Positions 1 to 13,700 of a stretch of DNA of 64,000 nucleotides are shown here, one piece after another. The position numbers and the translations under genes are program-made. Position 1 is the first letter of the stretch. Every line of letters begins with the position of its first letter. Origin of the DNA: Echinometra lucunter (lineage: Eukaryota; Echinodermata; Echinoidea; Camarodonta; Echinometridae); the NCBI GenBank assembly GCA_029962745.1, contig CM057154.1, positions 18,246,078 to 18,310,077 on the forward strand, given 5' to 3'. The notes under the pieces are model-generated. The model was not told where the DNA came from, ran no database searches, and was given only the letters and a program-made list of their open reading frames with translations.

Positions 1-707
1 TAAAATAAACAAACCATTAAGTTGTGTGCATGTGCATGTGCATATCAAATCAAAAAGCATAATGTTAATGGGAGGCACAATCACCTTAATTTGTCACCTC
101 TAGCAATGTTTTCGACTGAGACAAAGTTACTTGACCCCTTCCAAATGTCTCAAATTCTTGTGAAAGCTCGCCAGGGTGAGACTCAATTTTCAGTAAAAGT
201 GAATCATTTTTTTTTTTTTTTTTTTTCATTTATATGTTTTGTTGAATCACAGACATAATAAAAAAATTTACAAGTTATCAGCAGAAATTGGATAACAATA
301 AAACAAACCAAAAAAAAAAAAAAAGACAAGAGAATGATGATTCATTTAAACTTAAACATATAACATAAACAGCAGAAGTAACAAGTGCTTTTTCAGCTCA
401 TTAACACACACACTACGTCTGACCGTTTGTGTCTGTATGAAGTGGAGAATTGGGGGGGGGGAAGGAGAATAATGAGCTTGTGTCCCTATTTAAAACCAGT
501 GCATCTCAACTTAAGTACACAAAAGAAAATTGTGCACTCTTTACCTAAACATATTTTTGACCAAAGCATTAAATTTCAACTCTATAGGACATCTGAAAAT
601 CTGATAACCTTTATCTCTCTCCCTCCCTTGCTTGTAAACTTTTTGGACTTGTAAGTTGTGCCCCATCCTTTAGATAAAAACCTGGATTTGCTTTTGTGTA
701 TACTCAC

Positions 708-3700
708 TCATCCACCACTCCACCTAGTACCACGTTAGGGCCAGTCCCAGTCAGTGTAGCCGTTCCTCCGATGTTGGCCGCGTAGGCAACACAGAGCAGC
801 AGTCCTTTACACAACTTCCTCTCCTCATCAGTCAGGGAGTCATAGTCGATTTGGTCGCTGGGCTCCTCCTTATCCTCCATGGCTTCAGCCTCTTTATCTA
901 CTTCTGTTAATTGCACATCACTGGGTAAGGGGTGAAATTTATATAAAGGAATTTGTGCGATTCTACAGGATTTTAAGCAGCCTAAAATACAAGCCTTGCT
1001 TTATAACAGACTCCTATACTTATGTTTCTTTGCTTTACTTTATTTCAATGATTACTGAATATTATATGTAATCATTTGTAATTTCTTCCTTTTTCTTTTA
1101 ATGTAAATATTTCCAAATGAATCTTTGTAAATTTTGTCACATTAATTTTTGTATGCATGTTTTTTTCAAATAAATAAAAGACAAGCGAAAAAATAAAGAA
1201 CCTTGAGCCTCGAACCTCGAAGGTTTAAGCAAGCTAGGCTCCAGAACAAATGAATATGTCTCAGATGATCTTTGAAGGTGGAGGCTTCAATGGTGGTACT
1301 GATAACATAGATGAGGTTTACGGTTCACCATGTTGGTGAGTCCTGAAAAGGACTGTTAAGGTAGAGAGAGTAGATAAAGTTGAGGGGGAGGAGAAATGGA
1401 GAGGCTAGATAGAGTAAGAGAGAGTGTGGAGAGTATCTTTCTTGAGAGTGGGTGAAGTCCTGATGACAAACAGTCAAGTTGTCCGGAACGTTGAGCCTTC
1501 TCTCCACATCGCCTTTTCATCTGGTAAGTGCTTCACAAAGACTAAGATTGACTAAAATCGCACTTAACTATGGCTGTCCATTCATGCCACTGTTTTCTTG
1601 CACCATGGATCTCTCGAAGGATTTGCAAATCATGATCATAAAATGTGCAGAATTGACAACTTTTTATGATGATTGATGAAGAAGACAAAAAAAGTAAATT
1701 CTGAAAAAATGTGACCATGGTTTGTGCATCCCTCAAGAGACCGATGATGAAAGCAAACAGTGGCATGAATGGCCTGCCATGGTTAAGAGTGATTTGAGTC
1801 AATCTTAGTCTTTGTGAAACACCCCCCTGGTTTACAGTCCTTTTTAGGACTTCACCCACTCTCAAGAAAGATTTTCTCTACTCTCTTAAGAATGATTTGA
1901 GTCAATCTTAGTCTTTGTGAAACACCCCCCTGGTTTACAGACCTTTTTAGGACTTCACCCACTCTCAAGAAAGATTCTCTCTACTCTCTTTTACTCTATC
2001 TCACCTCTCCATTTCTCCTTCCCCTCAACTTTCTCTGCACTCTCTCTCTACCTAACAGTTCTTTTCAGGACTCACTACATGATGAACCATAAACCTCATC
2101 TACATTATGAATACCTATGTCTCACCCATCATTGAGCTGTTGCTTGCTATCCTCTTCTCCACTCATATCTATAGCAGAGTTGACATGACCATTGAACGCA
2201 GTCTCGTCAACATTCATTCCTTTCTCATTTGTGTGTACCTCCATGTTCACGACAGCATTGTTTTTGGCCTCTCTCTTCAACTTGTTCTAAATAAATGACA
2301 ATAGTACCATGTATGAACTTGGTGCCTCGTTTTGAAAAGAGATTTTTCTCCTCTGAGACTGTTAACCCATAGAAGTACAGAGCTTTCTTGAGGTCTAAAT
2401 TAATCATCTTCAATCCTCGAATTGGCAATACAAATTATTTTTTTTCCACGTTTGCATAGCTTGAAAAAAATAGATATGGATATAACATAAATCAAAATGT
2501 AATATAATTGTAAAATTAAATCAGAAATTGCCAATTTGAACACAGAAATAGTGATTATATATTATTCACTGCATTGCCAATTTAAAGAGTTTTATGATTA
2601 GTTACACTTAAACTGCTCTAATTCGAGAACGCCACACCATACAGCGATGGGAATGGCCTCAAATTTGTCCGTGCATTTTTCTCTTTCTGCTCATGTATGA
2701 TATGTACTGCCCAGCATTCTGGACCAACAGATACTGCAAAAGCGTCTCCTAAAGGTGACACTGTACCTCTATGGGTTAATACTGCTGACATAAGTTTGTT
2801 GTAATGTAAGCCATAACCTGATAAAAAACAAATATTCATTGCTACAACAGGTGAGCATATCTAAATAACGCATGAATGATTTGAGAAGCTATTAACAACA
2901 ATAACAACAACAACAGCAAAAGTACTTAAACTGGAATGTTTCCTTATAAATGATTTGATGAAAAGTGCAACAGAGTTCATAAAATTGTTCATCATTAAAG
3001 TGCAGAAACCATTCAGGTGCCTGAGGAGAAATATTTGAAACACAGGGAACATACATCTTCTCATGTTATCCTTCAAACTCCTAAAATGTTAACCCCTGTA
3101 CACAAGGTAAAGTTTTCCACGAGTTACCACATGTACTAGCTGTACACAAGTTATTAATTTTCACGAGATTTGTACTTTTTCATGTCCTTCTGGCTTTCAA
3201 AGAAATATAACATATTTCATTGGCTCTGCACCAATCATCAAAATTTCATCATACAAGAACAATGCAAGATGTTTCCCTTCTGCAAGGCTTCAGGAAGTTC
3301 AAGGATTGTAAGTATGGGTGGCCTGTAGTGGTGGTGGCAGGACAATTGCTTAAGTTCAAACTTCAATCCTTTTTCCCCTGGAATCTGTCCCATATTCATT
3401 TAAAGTTTACCAATCACCTGAAAAAATTTGTGTACAGCCAGTATGTATGAAATTGCCCCCCCCCCCCCCTCAATTTTACTTGGCATCCTAGCTAGGGGTT
3501 AGAACAGTGAAGGATTTTGAAGAAAATAAATGATAACATGAGAACCACTAGGAGTGGAATCAAACTGCTGTTCAACTCGGTAAATGCCCTAATTCATGGA
3601 TGTGCGAACCAGTATGTTGAATAGTCTACTCAAGAGGTGCTTTAATAATTGAGAGTATACAATTATATTTGAACACACATCATGTATTTTAGAAGTAATA

Positions 3701-6700
3701 TTTCAAGCTCATATTTTGAAATATAGTCAAATGACATACATGTAGAACCCCTTAAGGTTTGTTCAGATATGAGGAGACAAATCCCTGCAACATTTTTAGT
3801 GTACAAGTCCATTGGATATGAGCCGACAAATAAACTGTCACCAAGGCAGGAGACATTTTTTTAGTTGCCTGGCTGCAAAAAAGCTGAGTACCAATCAACC
3901 TCTTATTTAAAAGTGAACGCAAAATATGTTGTCATGAGTATGTCTGCGCAACTTTTGACATAACTCTCTTTTATTTGAAAGTTGATGCATTTATGCGTTC
4001 ATTCAAAAAAGTGGGGTGATTCTGTTGCGGCATATCTGAACACCAAAATTGTCGCAGGGATTTGTCACGTCATATTTGAACAAGCCTTTACAATACAGAA
4101 CAAAATGTCTTTTGCTGACTGGTACACTTTAAGGTAGGACCATTAACACTTGGCCAATTGAAACCAGATGGTTCATGTATCGAAACCATGGAGATTATCA
4201 GAATTCAGTGGGTTTAAATGTGGAGGGGGTAACATAACATTCCATCTGAATATTGGCAGAGGGAAGGTATAGTTAATATAGTAATAAGACTGTTATCAAT
4301 AAAGCAAATCCATCTGCTCTGTTATGGTACCAATCACATAGTGAATATGAAGGACAGAGAGTTAAATTTACGGGGTAGAACTCATCGTTTTCCGTTGATC
4401 TACGACCTCTTGGAAGAACAGAAGTATTAATTCTAAAAATGTCTCTAAATTGAGATTTCCACATTCTTTTTAAAATGTGATTTACACATTTGTTTATTTT
4501 TATATGTTTCTTTGTTTATGTTATATATCACATCTGTTTAATAAAGAAAATTTCACTGAACCAAACCAAACCAAACCAAACCAGTTGGACGACTACCAAT
4601 TGAGAAATGGGCACCATTACTGCTGTTACAGCTGTATTAGGCTGGTTATCAAAAGTATCGTCCCGCATTTTTGATCGTCTTCTCCAAGACTATTCTTTTG
4701 CATTGGCTTTCCTAATCTCCGGTGTTTTGTCTATGGAGAAACGGGAGGACCGGAGGGGAAAAGACGTGGAGCAGAAAAGACGCTAAAGGCTGCATTCCAA
4801 ATTGGCTCTGAACTTTTGATAAGGTGCCTTACTGATCATCATAAACAAAAAAAATTCATGAACATAGACAGAGACATAGACAAAACATTGTAATAAACAG
4901 TGAAACTCACCATTTTCCTTTGATCTAAGAGTTGCATGATGACTGACTGAGCTATAGGCACCATCATGGCTGTCGTAGCTGTATTACTGATCCACATGGA
5001 CAAGAAGGCTGTTACCAACATGAACCCTAGCATCAACCTGAACAGTATCAGTGAGGGATGGAGAGGAAGACAGATAGAAAGAGAGAAATAAAGAAAGAAT
5101 ATAGAGATAGGGAGAAAGAGAGGGAGAAACACATAGATTGGGAGAGAGAGGAAAGGAGAGAAATGGAGAAAGAGAAAAAAATAATGAGAATGGGAGAGAT
5201 AGGAAAGGAGAGCAATGGAGAAAGAGAAAAAAGATTGAGAGATCGGGAGAGATAGGAAAGGAGAGAAATGGAGAAAGAGAAAAAAGATTGAGAAATATGC
5301 AGTGGGGTATATTTATCAGTCATATACAGAGGAAATAAGAACCTATTCTGCTGCAATGGAATAGTTTCATTTTTATTTCTCTATTTTAATTTATCCTTTC
5401 CTCATTTATAAAAACAGTGATATAAATTATGGAGGAAACTTCAGGACATATACTGAATAATATACCTAATGCTCACTAATAAATTTGCCATTGGTACCTT
5501 CATTTTTGGAAGAACCTTCCAATTCATTCATAAAAAAAAAAAACAGAGAAGCCTGTGATCGGATTCTTGTCTTCAAATTCTGTTCAGCACTTCTGCATAA
5601 AAACAATTATGGTGGGTTCTTGTAAACACTCATGTCTGGTACCAATTAGCTATACCTGGTGCTCTATGATTATTACCCCGGCTGTAGCCAACATACATTC
5701 CATTAGCAATGCATTCAACTAACAATGAAGCAAAAAAAAAAAAAAAAAAAAAAAGAACAGTACTGATGTCTGAAGTCTATTCTCTCACCATCTAAGCTTG
5801 GAGCCCATCAGAAGCAGCACGCCCAGAGCAAACCGCCTATGGACCATCCAGTGCTCGACAGCCACTGCAACAATCAGCCCACCGACAAACAAGAAGTTGG
5901 TGTCCTTGAGGTAGTTCCTGCAGACGTCGTCCGAGTCTTGGACTCCAAGGAGAGGGTAGAGTATGACAGGTAGGAGGGAGGTGACGGCCAGGGGTAAGAT
6001 CTCCAGGATCCAGTACACCGCCATGATGATGATGACAAAGGCACCCTTGGAAGGCTACAAACCAAGAAATATTAACAGATATTTTTTACGGATGAAACAA
6101 AAATTGAAAATGAACTTGCACAGGGGAAAAATAATGCTGGTGTACTTTGGAAAAGTGAGGTAAGGTTTAACTTCTTAAAAGGATCCAGTAAACTGCCATC
6201 ATGATGATAACAAATGCATTTCTGGAAGGCTTAGAATTACACGTATAACAAGAGGGTTAATTTGTAAATCAATTTACTCATCAATCAATCCATCAATTTG
6301 ATATACTGACTGACTAAATAAAACTATGAATTTATAGTAAAGGAAAATCAATGAGCATTTTCAACTTAAAAGGATAAAATAAAAATTCTATCAAGAAAGT
6401 GATACAAACGTCTGTGACATATATTCATACTATCATCGAGTAACAAGCGAAGTTTCAGTGCTAATTTCATATTACCATGCTCACTACATGCATAACGGTA
6501 ACCACTTACACTTGTTTTATATCACTATCTACATACATGTACATGTACACTGTATCATATGGATTTCAAAATACACACATACTTTCAAACTACTGGTATA
6601 ATTTGTACCTTGAACATCTTGGGGGTAAGCAGATAGATATTAAGACAGGAGTTGGGGGGGGGGGAATCTATCAGTACTTGGAAGATCAACTGTATAGTAC

Positions 6701-6886
6701 TCTATGAACAATCATACTAATCTGCTGCCACCTGTCAATGATAAATATTACATAATCTAGATAAAGCTGCATGACGTATTCAACAAGGAGTACATGTACA
6801 CGTATTTGAATATATCTGTTTACGATGTCTTCATCCTTCTCTGTAAGTAGGTTGTTATTCATTTCCATCCCGCCCCCCCCTTTCTC

Positions 6887-6937
<51 letters not shown>

Positions 6938-7314
6938 CTGTCCATTTGATCTTTGTATCTTCTTGTTTTTTATCATGGAATTTGCTTTACATTAACTAGG
7001 GCTCCACACTATTTTTCATAGGGGCTCCAGGTTGATATTCTATGGTCCCTTTGTAATGAGACTTGTGTAAAATTTTCAGACTTCGGGGGTCCAGACCAAG
7101 ATTTGGGGGGCCTACCTGACCCGGGTACCTGTTAGTGTCAAACCCTTCATTAACTATTAAAGCAACCCTAATAGCCTTCTGCAAGTTTGCATGCAAGCCA
7201 ATAGTTGTACAGCATGAAATCATTCACACAAGAATATGGAAAGGGACATTCATTAGAACTTGTACACATAAACAGGCTTTTCCCTCTTTCCTTTACTTCT
7301 CCGTATCAGTACTT

Positions 7315-7360
<46 letters not shown>

Positions 7361-7708
7361 CCTCCCCTTCTCTCCAATCCAGTTAGATAGATCTACTGAT
7401 CTATGCATCTCTCTCTCTCTCTATTAACAGACCTAAACATATCTTTATTTCTCCAGATCTGGGGAGTGTTTCATGAAGAGTTTTGTCGGTGAAAATCACT
7501 GACAAATGTTACAAGCTACTGAAAATCCTTGCATCTGATTGGCTGACAGCAAATTAGTCGGTGAAAATCACTGACAAAACTCTTCATGAAATGCTCCCCT
7601 GAAGTTTCCTCTCTCTCTCTCTCTCTGTCTCTCTTTATTTCTCTCTGCCTCCTCTTCCCTTTCTCTACTCTCCCTCCCTCCCTCTCCCTCCTCTCTCTCT
7701 CCCTCTCC

Positions 7709-7742
<34 letters not shown>

Positions 7743-10700
7743 TCTCTTATTTTCTCTTCACTTGCTCTTGTTCACTATCCTCTCAGCTTTTCATTCAATT
7801 CTAGTGTCATTCTTTTGGAGAGAGGTGGAGGTTTATGAAAAATTAAAAATCTAATTTTGCAAGATACATATTTACTGAACAGGAAAAAGTAGTGGCAAAT
7901 CCACTGTAAAGGCTTTGGCAAATTTGTCTTAAACAAATTTGTATGACAAAATTCTTTCAAAACTTTGAGGTGCACAAATTTATGGAGGAAAAAACAACTT
8001 CAACAGTCTTTTTTTCTATTCAGGTCTTTTAAAAAGCTACAAGAGATCGTCAGTCACGCCCACTCTGTATAAAGAAAGAAGATGAACTTTATATTCATTT
8101 GGCCAAATCTTGCAAACAAATATGCATGTTTCAAAACTCCTATTCCAAAAGTGCCAAGTTTGCATTTCAGGGTCCTAGTTGTACAAACTCATAGAAAGCT
8201 CATTTTGGGTTTTGTTGCATGAAAATCAATTTCTTCATATCCTGATAACAATTCTGAAACCATATGGATGAACATATGGAAGGAAATATGCCCTCATAAT
8301 GTATATCAATTTCTGTCAGTTGTAAAGTCTGCCGGTATATAGTTGACTCCTGTCATGCATGACCAATTGACCACATGCATCATGTTATCTGGGTCATTCT
8401 TGGTAATTTTAATGGCACTCTAATAGATGTAGTTCAGGTTCATTGAATTATTAAGGAAATCCTGGAAAAGTAATAAAATTCTAATTTTCTAAAACAAAAA
8501 CACAAACGGGAAAAACCCCACAAAATACACGGAAGCAAATGAAGACAAAGCATTTCAGGAAAAGCCGAAAGCATTGTTTCATCATCACCCCCCCCCCCTC
8601 TCCTGCACAAGCCCCAGGTCCATAAAAAGAAAAATTTCTTGCTCAAATACATGATCATCAAAAGTTCTGATTCCTCCCCCTCCCCACCCTTTACCCATTT
8701 TAATACAGTTGAGTATATGAGGAGATATGAATAGTTTGATTTCAAAAAGTAATGTATCAAGTTTTGTAAATCTATTATTGAAGTTGCTAAAATATAAGGT
8801 GAATAATAAGAAAATAAATGATACTTTCATAGATCACAATTCTGAACTTATTCCTTGAAATATGATGAGTGAGGCATCAACTGGAACTTGGAAGGCATTT
8901 TCAGTTTTATATGATGGTGGTTTTACTTCAAATGTAAAAAATTATCCTTATTGGTTTTTGCAATCAAACTTGTCTACAGTTATTGCCTATTGAACATTAT
9001 TATCAAATGAAAGTCAAATCATTGAACCAGAGAAATCTTGAACTTTGTTTTGAGATTGGTCACCATCAAACTGAAGGAAGTGTGAGAAGGATCCTAACGA
9101 GAAGTGAAACTGGAGTACCAGACGCCAAGAAACCATTAATAGAAGCTGAACTAGATGTGAAGAATTCCTGGTTTTCTTTAAAAAAAATTTTTTTCTTAAG
9201 ATTTAAATCCTAAAGAACTCTGTCTGTGTAAAACTTCCAGACAGGATTTATCAGAGGTGTCGTGGTCCAGTGGACACGTTGCCAAACTGTATATCACAAC
9301 GTTGGCAGTTTGAGTCCCACCGTGGTACCACTGTCTTTTGGCAAGACATTAATCTACAATTGCTACTCTTTACTTTCCTTGAAATGCAAGAGTGTTAAAT
9401 CATCATATGTGTTCCTACTATGTTTCTTCATATCTTAGGAACTTCAGTTGCTAATATCTTAAATTTACAAAAAGGGATACATCAGTTTCTTTTCTAAAAC
9501 GGGTTCAAGGATGTAGCCAATAGCAAGTGCGTATGCATGTCACGTGTTCATGCTTTAATTCTACGCAACCTTCCAGCCGTGCATTTTTTGTGCAGCACTG
9601 TTTCGACTGGATACACACTTTGACGTCAAAATGACGTCAAAGTGGGAACCTTGTCGCGCAATTCTAGCAAAATGCGCACAAGGTATAATACATATCGTAC
9701 AGTCTACCACACTGCAATGTGTGAAGCTGGGTACCCACTTTTACATCATACCTCATACTCAAATTTTTTTGCCAACTCTTGACATTTTATGAGAAAATTA
9801 GCCAAAATGCATTGATTTCCATTGAAAATCATCATATTTTTAATGTTATTATTCTTAGAATTCTATTCTCGATCATATAAAAAAAAATCACTCTAAAAAG
9901 CTACAAGAGATCGACAGTCACACCCACTCTGTATAAAGAAAGATGATTATAGTTTACTCCTGTCATGCACGACCAATTGACCACATGTATCATGTTATCT
10001 GGGTAATTCTTGGTATTGGCACTCTAATAGATGTACATGTAGTTCAGGTTCTTGAACTATTAAGGAGATCCCAGAAAAGTAATCAAATTCTCATTTTCTA
10101 AAACAAAAACACAAACGGGAAAAACCCCACAAATTAGACGGAAGCAAATGAAAACAAAACATTTCAGGAAAAGCAGAAGGCATTGTTTCATCATCACCCC
10201 CCCCCCACCCCCCTCCTCCTGCACAAGCCCCAGGTCCATAAAAAGTAAAATGTCTTTTTCTGAAATACATGATCATCAATAGTTCTGATTCCTCCCCCTC
10301 CCCACCCTTTACCCATTTTAATACAGTTGAGTATATGAGGAGATATAAATAGTTTGATTTCAAAAAGTGATCAAGTTTTGTAAATCTATTATTGAAGTTG
10401 CTAAAATATAAAGTGAATAATAAGAAAATAAATGATACTTTCATAGATCACAATTCTAAACTTATTCCTTGAAATATGATGAGTGAGGCATCAACTGGAA
10501 CTTGGAAGGCATTTTTGGTTTTATACAATGGTGGTTTTACTTCAAATGTAAAAAATTATCCTTTTGCAATCAAACTTGTCACTACAGTTATTGCCTATTG
10601 AACATTATTATCAAATGAAAGTCAAATCATTGAACCAGAGAAATCTTGAACTTTGTTTTTCAAACTGAAGGAAGTGTGAGAAGGATCCTAACAAGAAGTG

Positions 10701-13700
10701 AAACTGGAGTACCAGACGCCAAGAAACCATGGTCAAATTAAAAATTTAGAAGCTGAACTAGATGTGAATTTCCTTGATTTTCAGTACTAAACCCTGACCT
10801 GCAATTGCAAAAATATTTTTAAACTTTATTCTACATTACTACAAAACCCCTACTTTATGGAAGTATCACACATCAGTGTACCCTGTTTCGTTTCATCAAA
10901 GGTTGAATTCACAAGATTGACAATGCTATTTAATTTCCGCACATATACAATTACAATTAATTATTTCTAGGCTTGTAAATTGTCAAACCGACTTAACATG
11001 TAAAACTTCCAAACAGGATTTATCAAAGGTGTCGTGGTCTAGTGGACACGTTGCCAGACTGTAGATTACAAGGTGGCCCAGAAAGAATGGAACACCTGTG
11101 TTCCTTAATTTCAGCGAGATGAATAACATAATGTGATAATTGCTCCTTTGGTTCAAAAGAGAATTTCTTTTCCTTGAAAATGACACCAAAATCATTCATT
11201 TTGGCTGATGTGTTCAGATGTTAGGGCTCATTCAGTGAGGCAATGTCATCTTCAAAATTTGTTACTTTTGCGACTGAGATCGTGTGAGATGAAGGTAAGA
11301 CCTTCCACTCAATGACTTTTCCATAGGCTCACTGCATAAATAATCTCCTCGTTTTCAATGAAAGGAAAATCAACCGCGCATCTATTCAGGCAAGGAGGCG
11401 TTTCTATTGAATGCCGTCGGGTGAATGATTTTATTTCAAGTAACAGGAATTCGGTTACTAAAGTAGTAAATTTTTTTTACATTATCTCACGAAATGAGCC
11501 CTAACATGTAAACGCGTGAGTCAAAATGAATGATCCTGGTGTCAATTTTATACTGAAAAATAATTTTTCATTTGAATATAGAAAATAATTCTTTCCTTAT
11601 GTTATTCATCTCGCTGAAATTAAGGATAACAGGTGTTCCATGCTTTCTGGGCCACCCTGTATACATGTAAGGCGTGTTTGTGTCCCTTGGTTCTTTGGGA
11701 TTAGCCAGTAGTTAACTGGGGGTGTTTATGGGATCATAACTGTTTTTGTTGTTGTTGTTATTTGGTTCCAGTCACCTTCATCCTCAACTCCATACACCAC
11801 TGATATACATGCACAATGTTAACACAATGACATTTGCTTTAAGACTAATTAGCATTATTTTATTTCAAAAATCAATTAATTATTTAGTACATTTCATTAT
11901 TATATAACAGGTGCCGCACCCCTAAAACAATGTGTACTTGCCCATGACCACCTCCAGGCACAACTTGTGAAATAACCTCCACAGCTACATGTTGCGGTTC
12001 CTTGTTCTTCGAACACTGCTCCCAAAACTGCCCAGCCATAAACTTCTACTCAGAGCCCAATACAACCCCTGATATCCCATCATATTTTCTTATTTCATCC
12101 TTTCATCCATCCCATAATAATTTCTAGACCCCAACCCAATCTAGGGCATGGTTGACAAATCAGCAAAGTGAACATACTGTACTCCCCTTCCCAAATATTT
12201 TATTGTAGTGTGCCTGGTCCTGGCTGTAACCTTGGGTATCCCAGTGAAAGAGAATGTAATAAAAATCAAAATACACTGTACATGTAACAGGTGCTTGACC
12301 ATTAGAGGGGTGAGGGAGAAAATGAGAGAGAGAGACAGAAGGGGACTGAGCGAGTTTGGGAGGGAGAAGGCGAGAAAAAGAGAGAAAAGGGGGGTCATAA
12401 CAATTTACTGGTATACAAAATAAAATGAGAAAAATTCCCAAACTTACATACACATGATGTGCCTATTTTAGTTGCATCAGTATTTGTCCTTTGATGCAGA
12501 CAAAAATTTCAATGAAAATAAGCAATGAACCAAACCCTTAAATTGGCAATGCAATGGAAATTTTAAAATCACTCCTTATAAATGCAAATTGGCAACTTTC
12601 TAACTTCTCAACATACTTCCTTTCAGTTTACATTCACTTCAGATACAATGTACATGCTTTTTTTCAAGTAAAATGTACCAAATAAAAATTACCAAATTGG
12701 TAACACAATACTAGTGTTACCAATTTGAAGAAGAAAAGCTGATCACATAAGGATTTAAATAGAATAATTCCTGTCCTAAATGGATTAAAGCAATTTTTTT
12801 TTTAAACAAAATGATTACCGGTAAGGAGGTTAAACAAGCTAAGAGAATAGAAGAAGGACTTCACCACTTACCCCATCTCCAATGACTAAGAGTAGAGGAA
12901 GACATAGCAACGGCGTTGCTATGAGGATGATAGTCTTCCTGTAGGCCCACAAGATGGTCAGGGCATTCACTCTTTGAGAAAAAAAAAAGAATAAAAAGCT
13001 TACATTAAGGTGGCAACTCAGAACAAACTTTTGGGCAGAATATCAGTTCATCTTTTGTGCAAACCAGAAACCAATAATTTTTGAAAATGATGAATTTCCA
13101 AGTAGTAATCAATAAGGTTGCTACTGATATAATTTCATTTTTTTTTAAGATGCTCAGTCGTGGGCTTTCATGGGGAATTTGACACCATGGGTGCTTACCC
13201 AGTAACAGGAGTTGTCCATCACTATGAGTAATATGACCAACAGACCTTATGTAATGCTCTGTATATTCCACCCTTTGCCCCATATGGCAAAGTCATTATC
13301 TCATTTTCCCTGGCCCGAGAATGCCCGAAGCAGGCCGTAGAATGTTTATGTTTATGGACAGCTTGCTTTGCTGTGCTCCAGAAATGTAGCTCTATTACAG
13401 GTACTTCCATTGCTTTTCACAAAATGTGGTGTCAGCAAATTATGATCCACTCCCCATGAAAGCCCACGACTGAATGTCTCTAAATAAATGTTGACAAATC
13501 AGTAGGAAAAAACATTGGGAAGCAAGATTATAATGGTGACAATTACACCAAGGAATATCTTTGAATTTACTCCTGGAATATTTGTGTATTTCATCTTCAT
13601 AATTAAATGTTCAATTCTATCTAAAAAAAAATAATAACTGTACAAAAAATTAATTATACTAAATTAATACAAATCAAAATAACAAATACTAAATTATACA

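Larger units (their letters stand above)
920..4377. other. SLC13 intronic stretch (repeats; one exon unidentified)
   Basis: No coding exon could be recognised here, although the phase mismatch between flanking SLC13 exons requires one short exon. The stretch holds the fold-back at 1290-2120 and the MITE at 3755-4087. The minus-strand open frame at 2618-2839 has no recognisable domain. Confidence 0.5.

Noticed and set aside
2618..2839. 73-codon minus-strand open frame that looks protein-like
   Set aside because: No motif recognised, no splice borders in phase with SLC13, and it lies in a repeat-rich intron. It may be a transposon remnant but I cannot support it.
5058..5356. Charged or Ser/Leu-rich open frames on both strands
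   Set aside because: They cover a GA/TC-rich tract between SLC13 exons 4 and 5; composition artefact.
9253..9330. Possible functional tRNA gene
   Set aside because: Box A is good, but box B is degenerate and no cloverleaf closes; the same head is repeated elsewhere with a SINE body.
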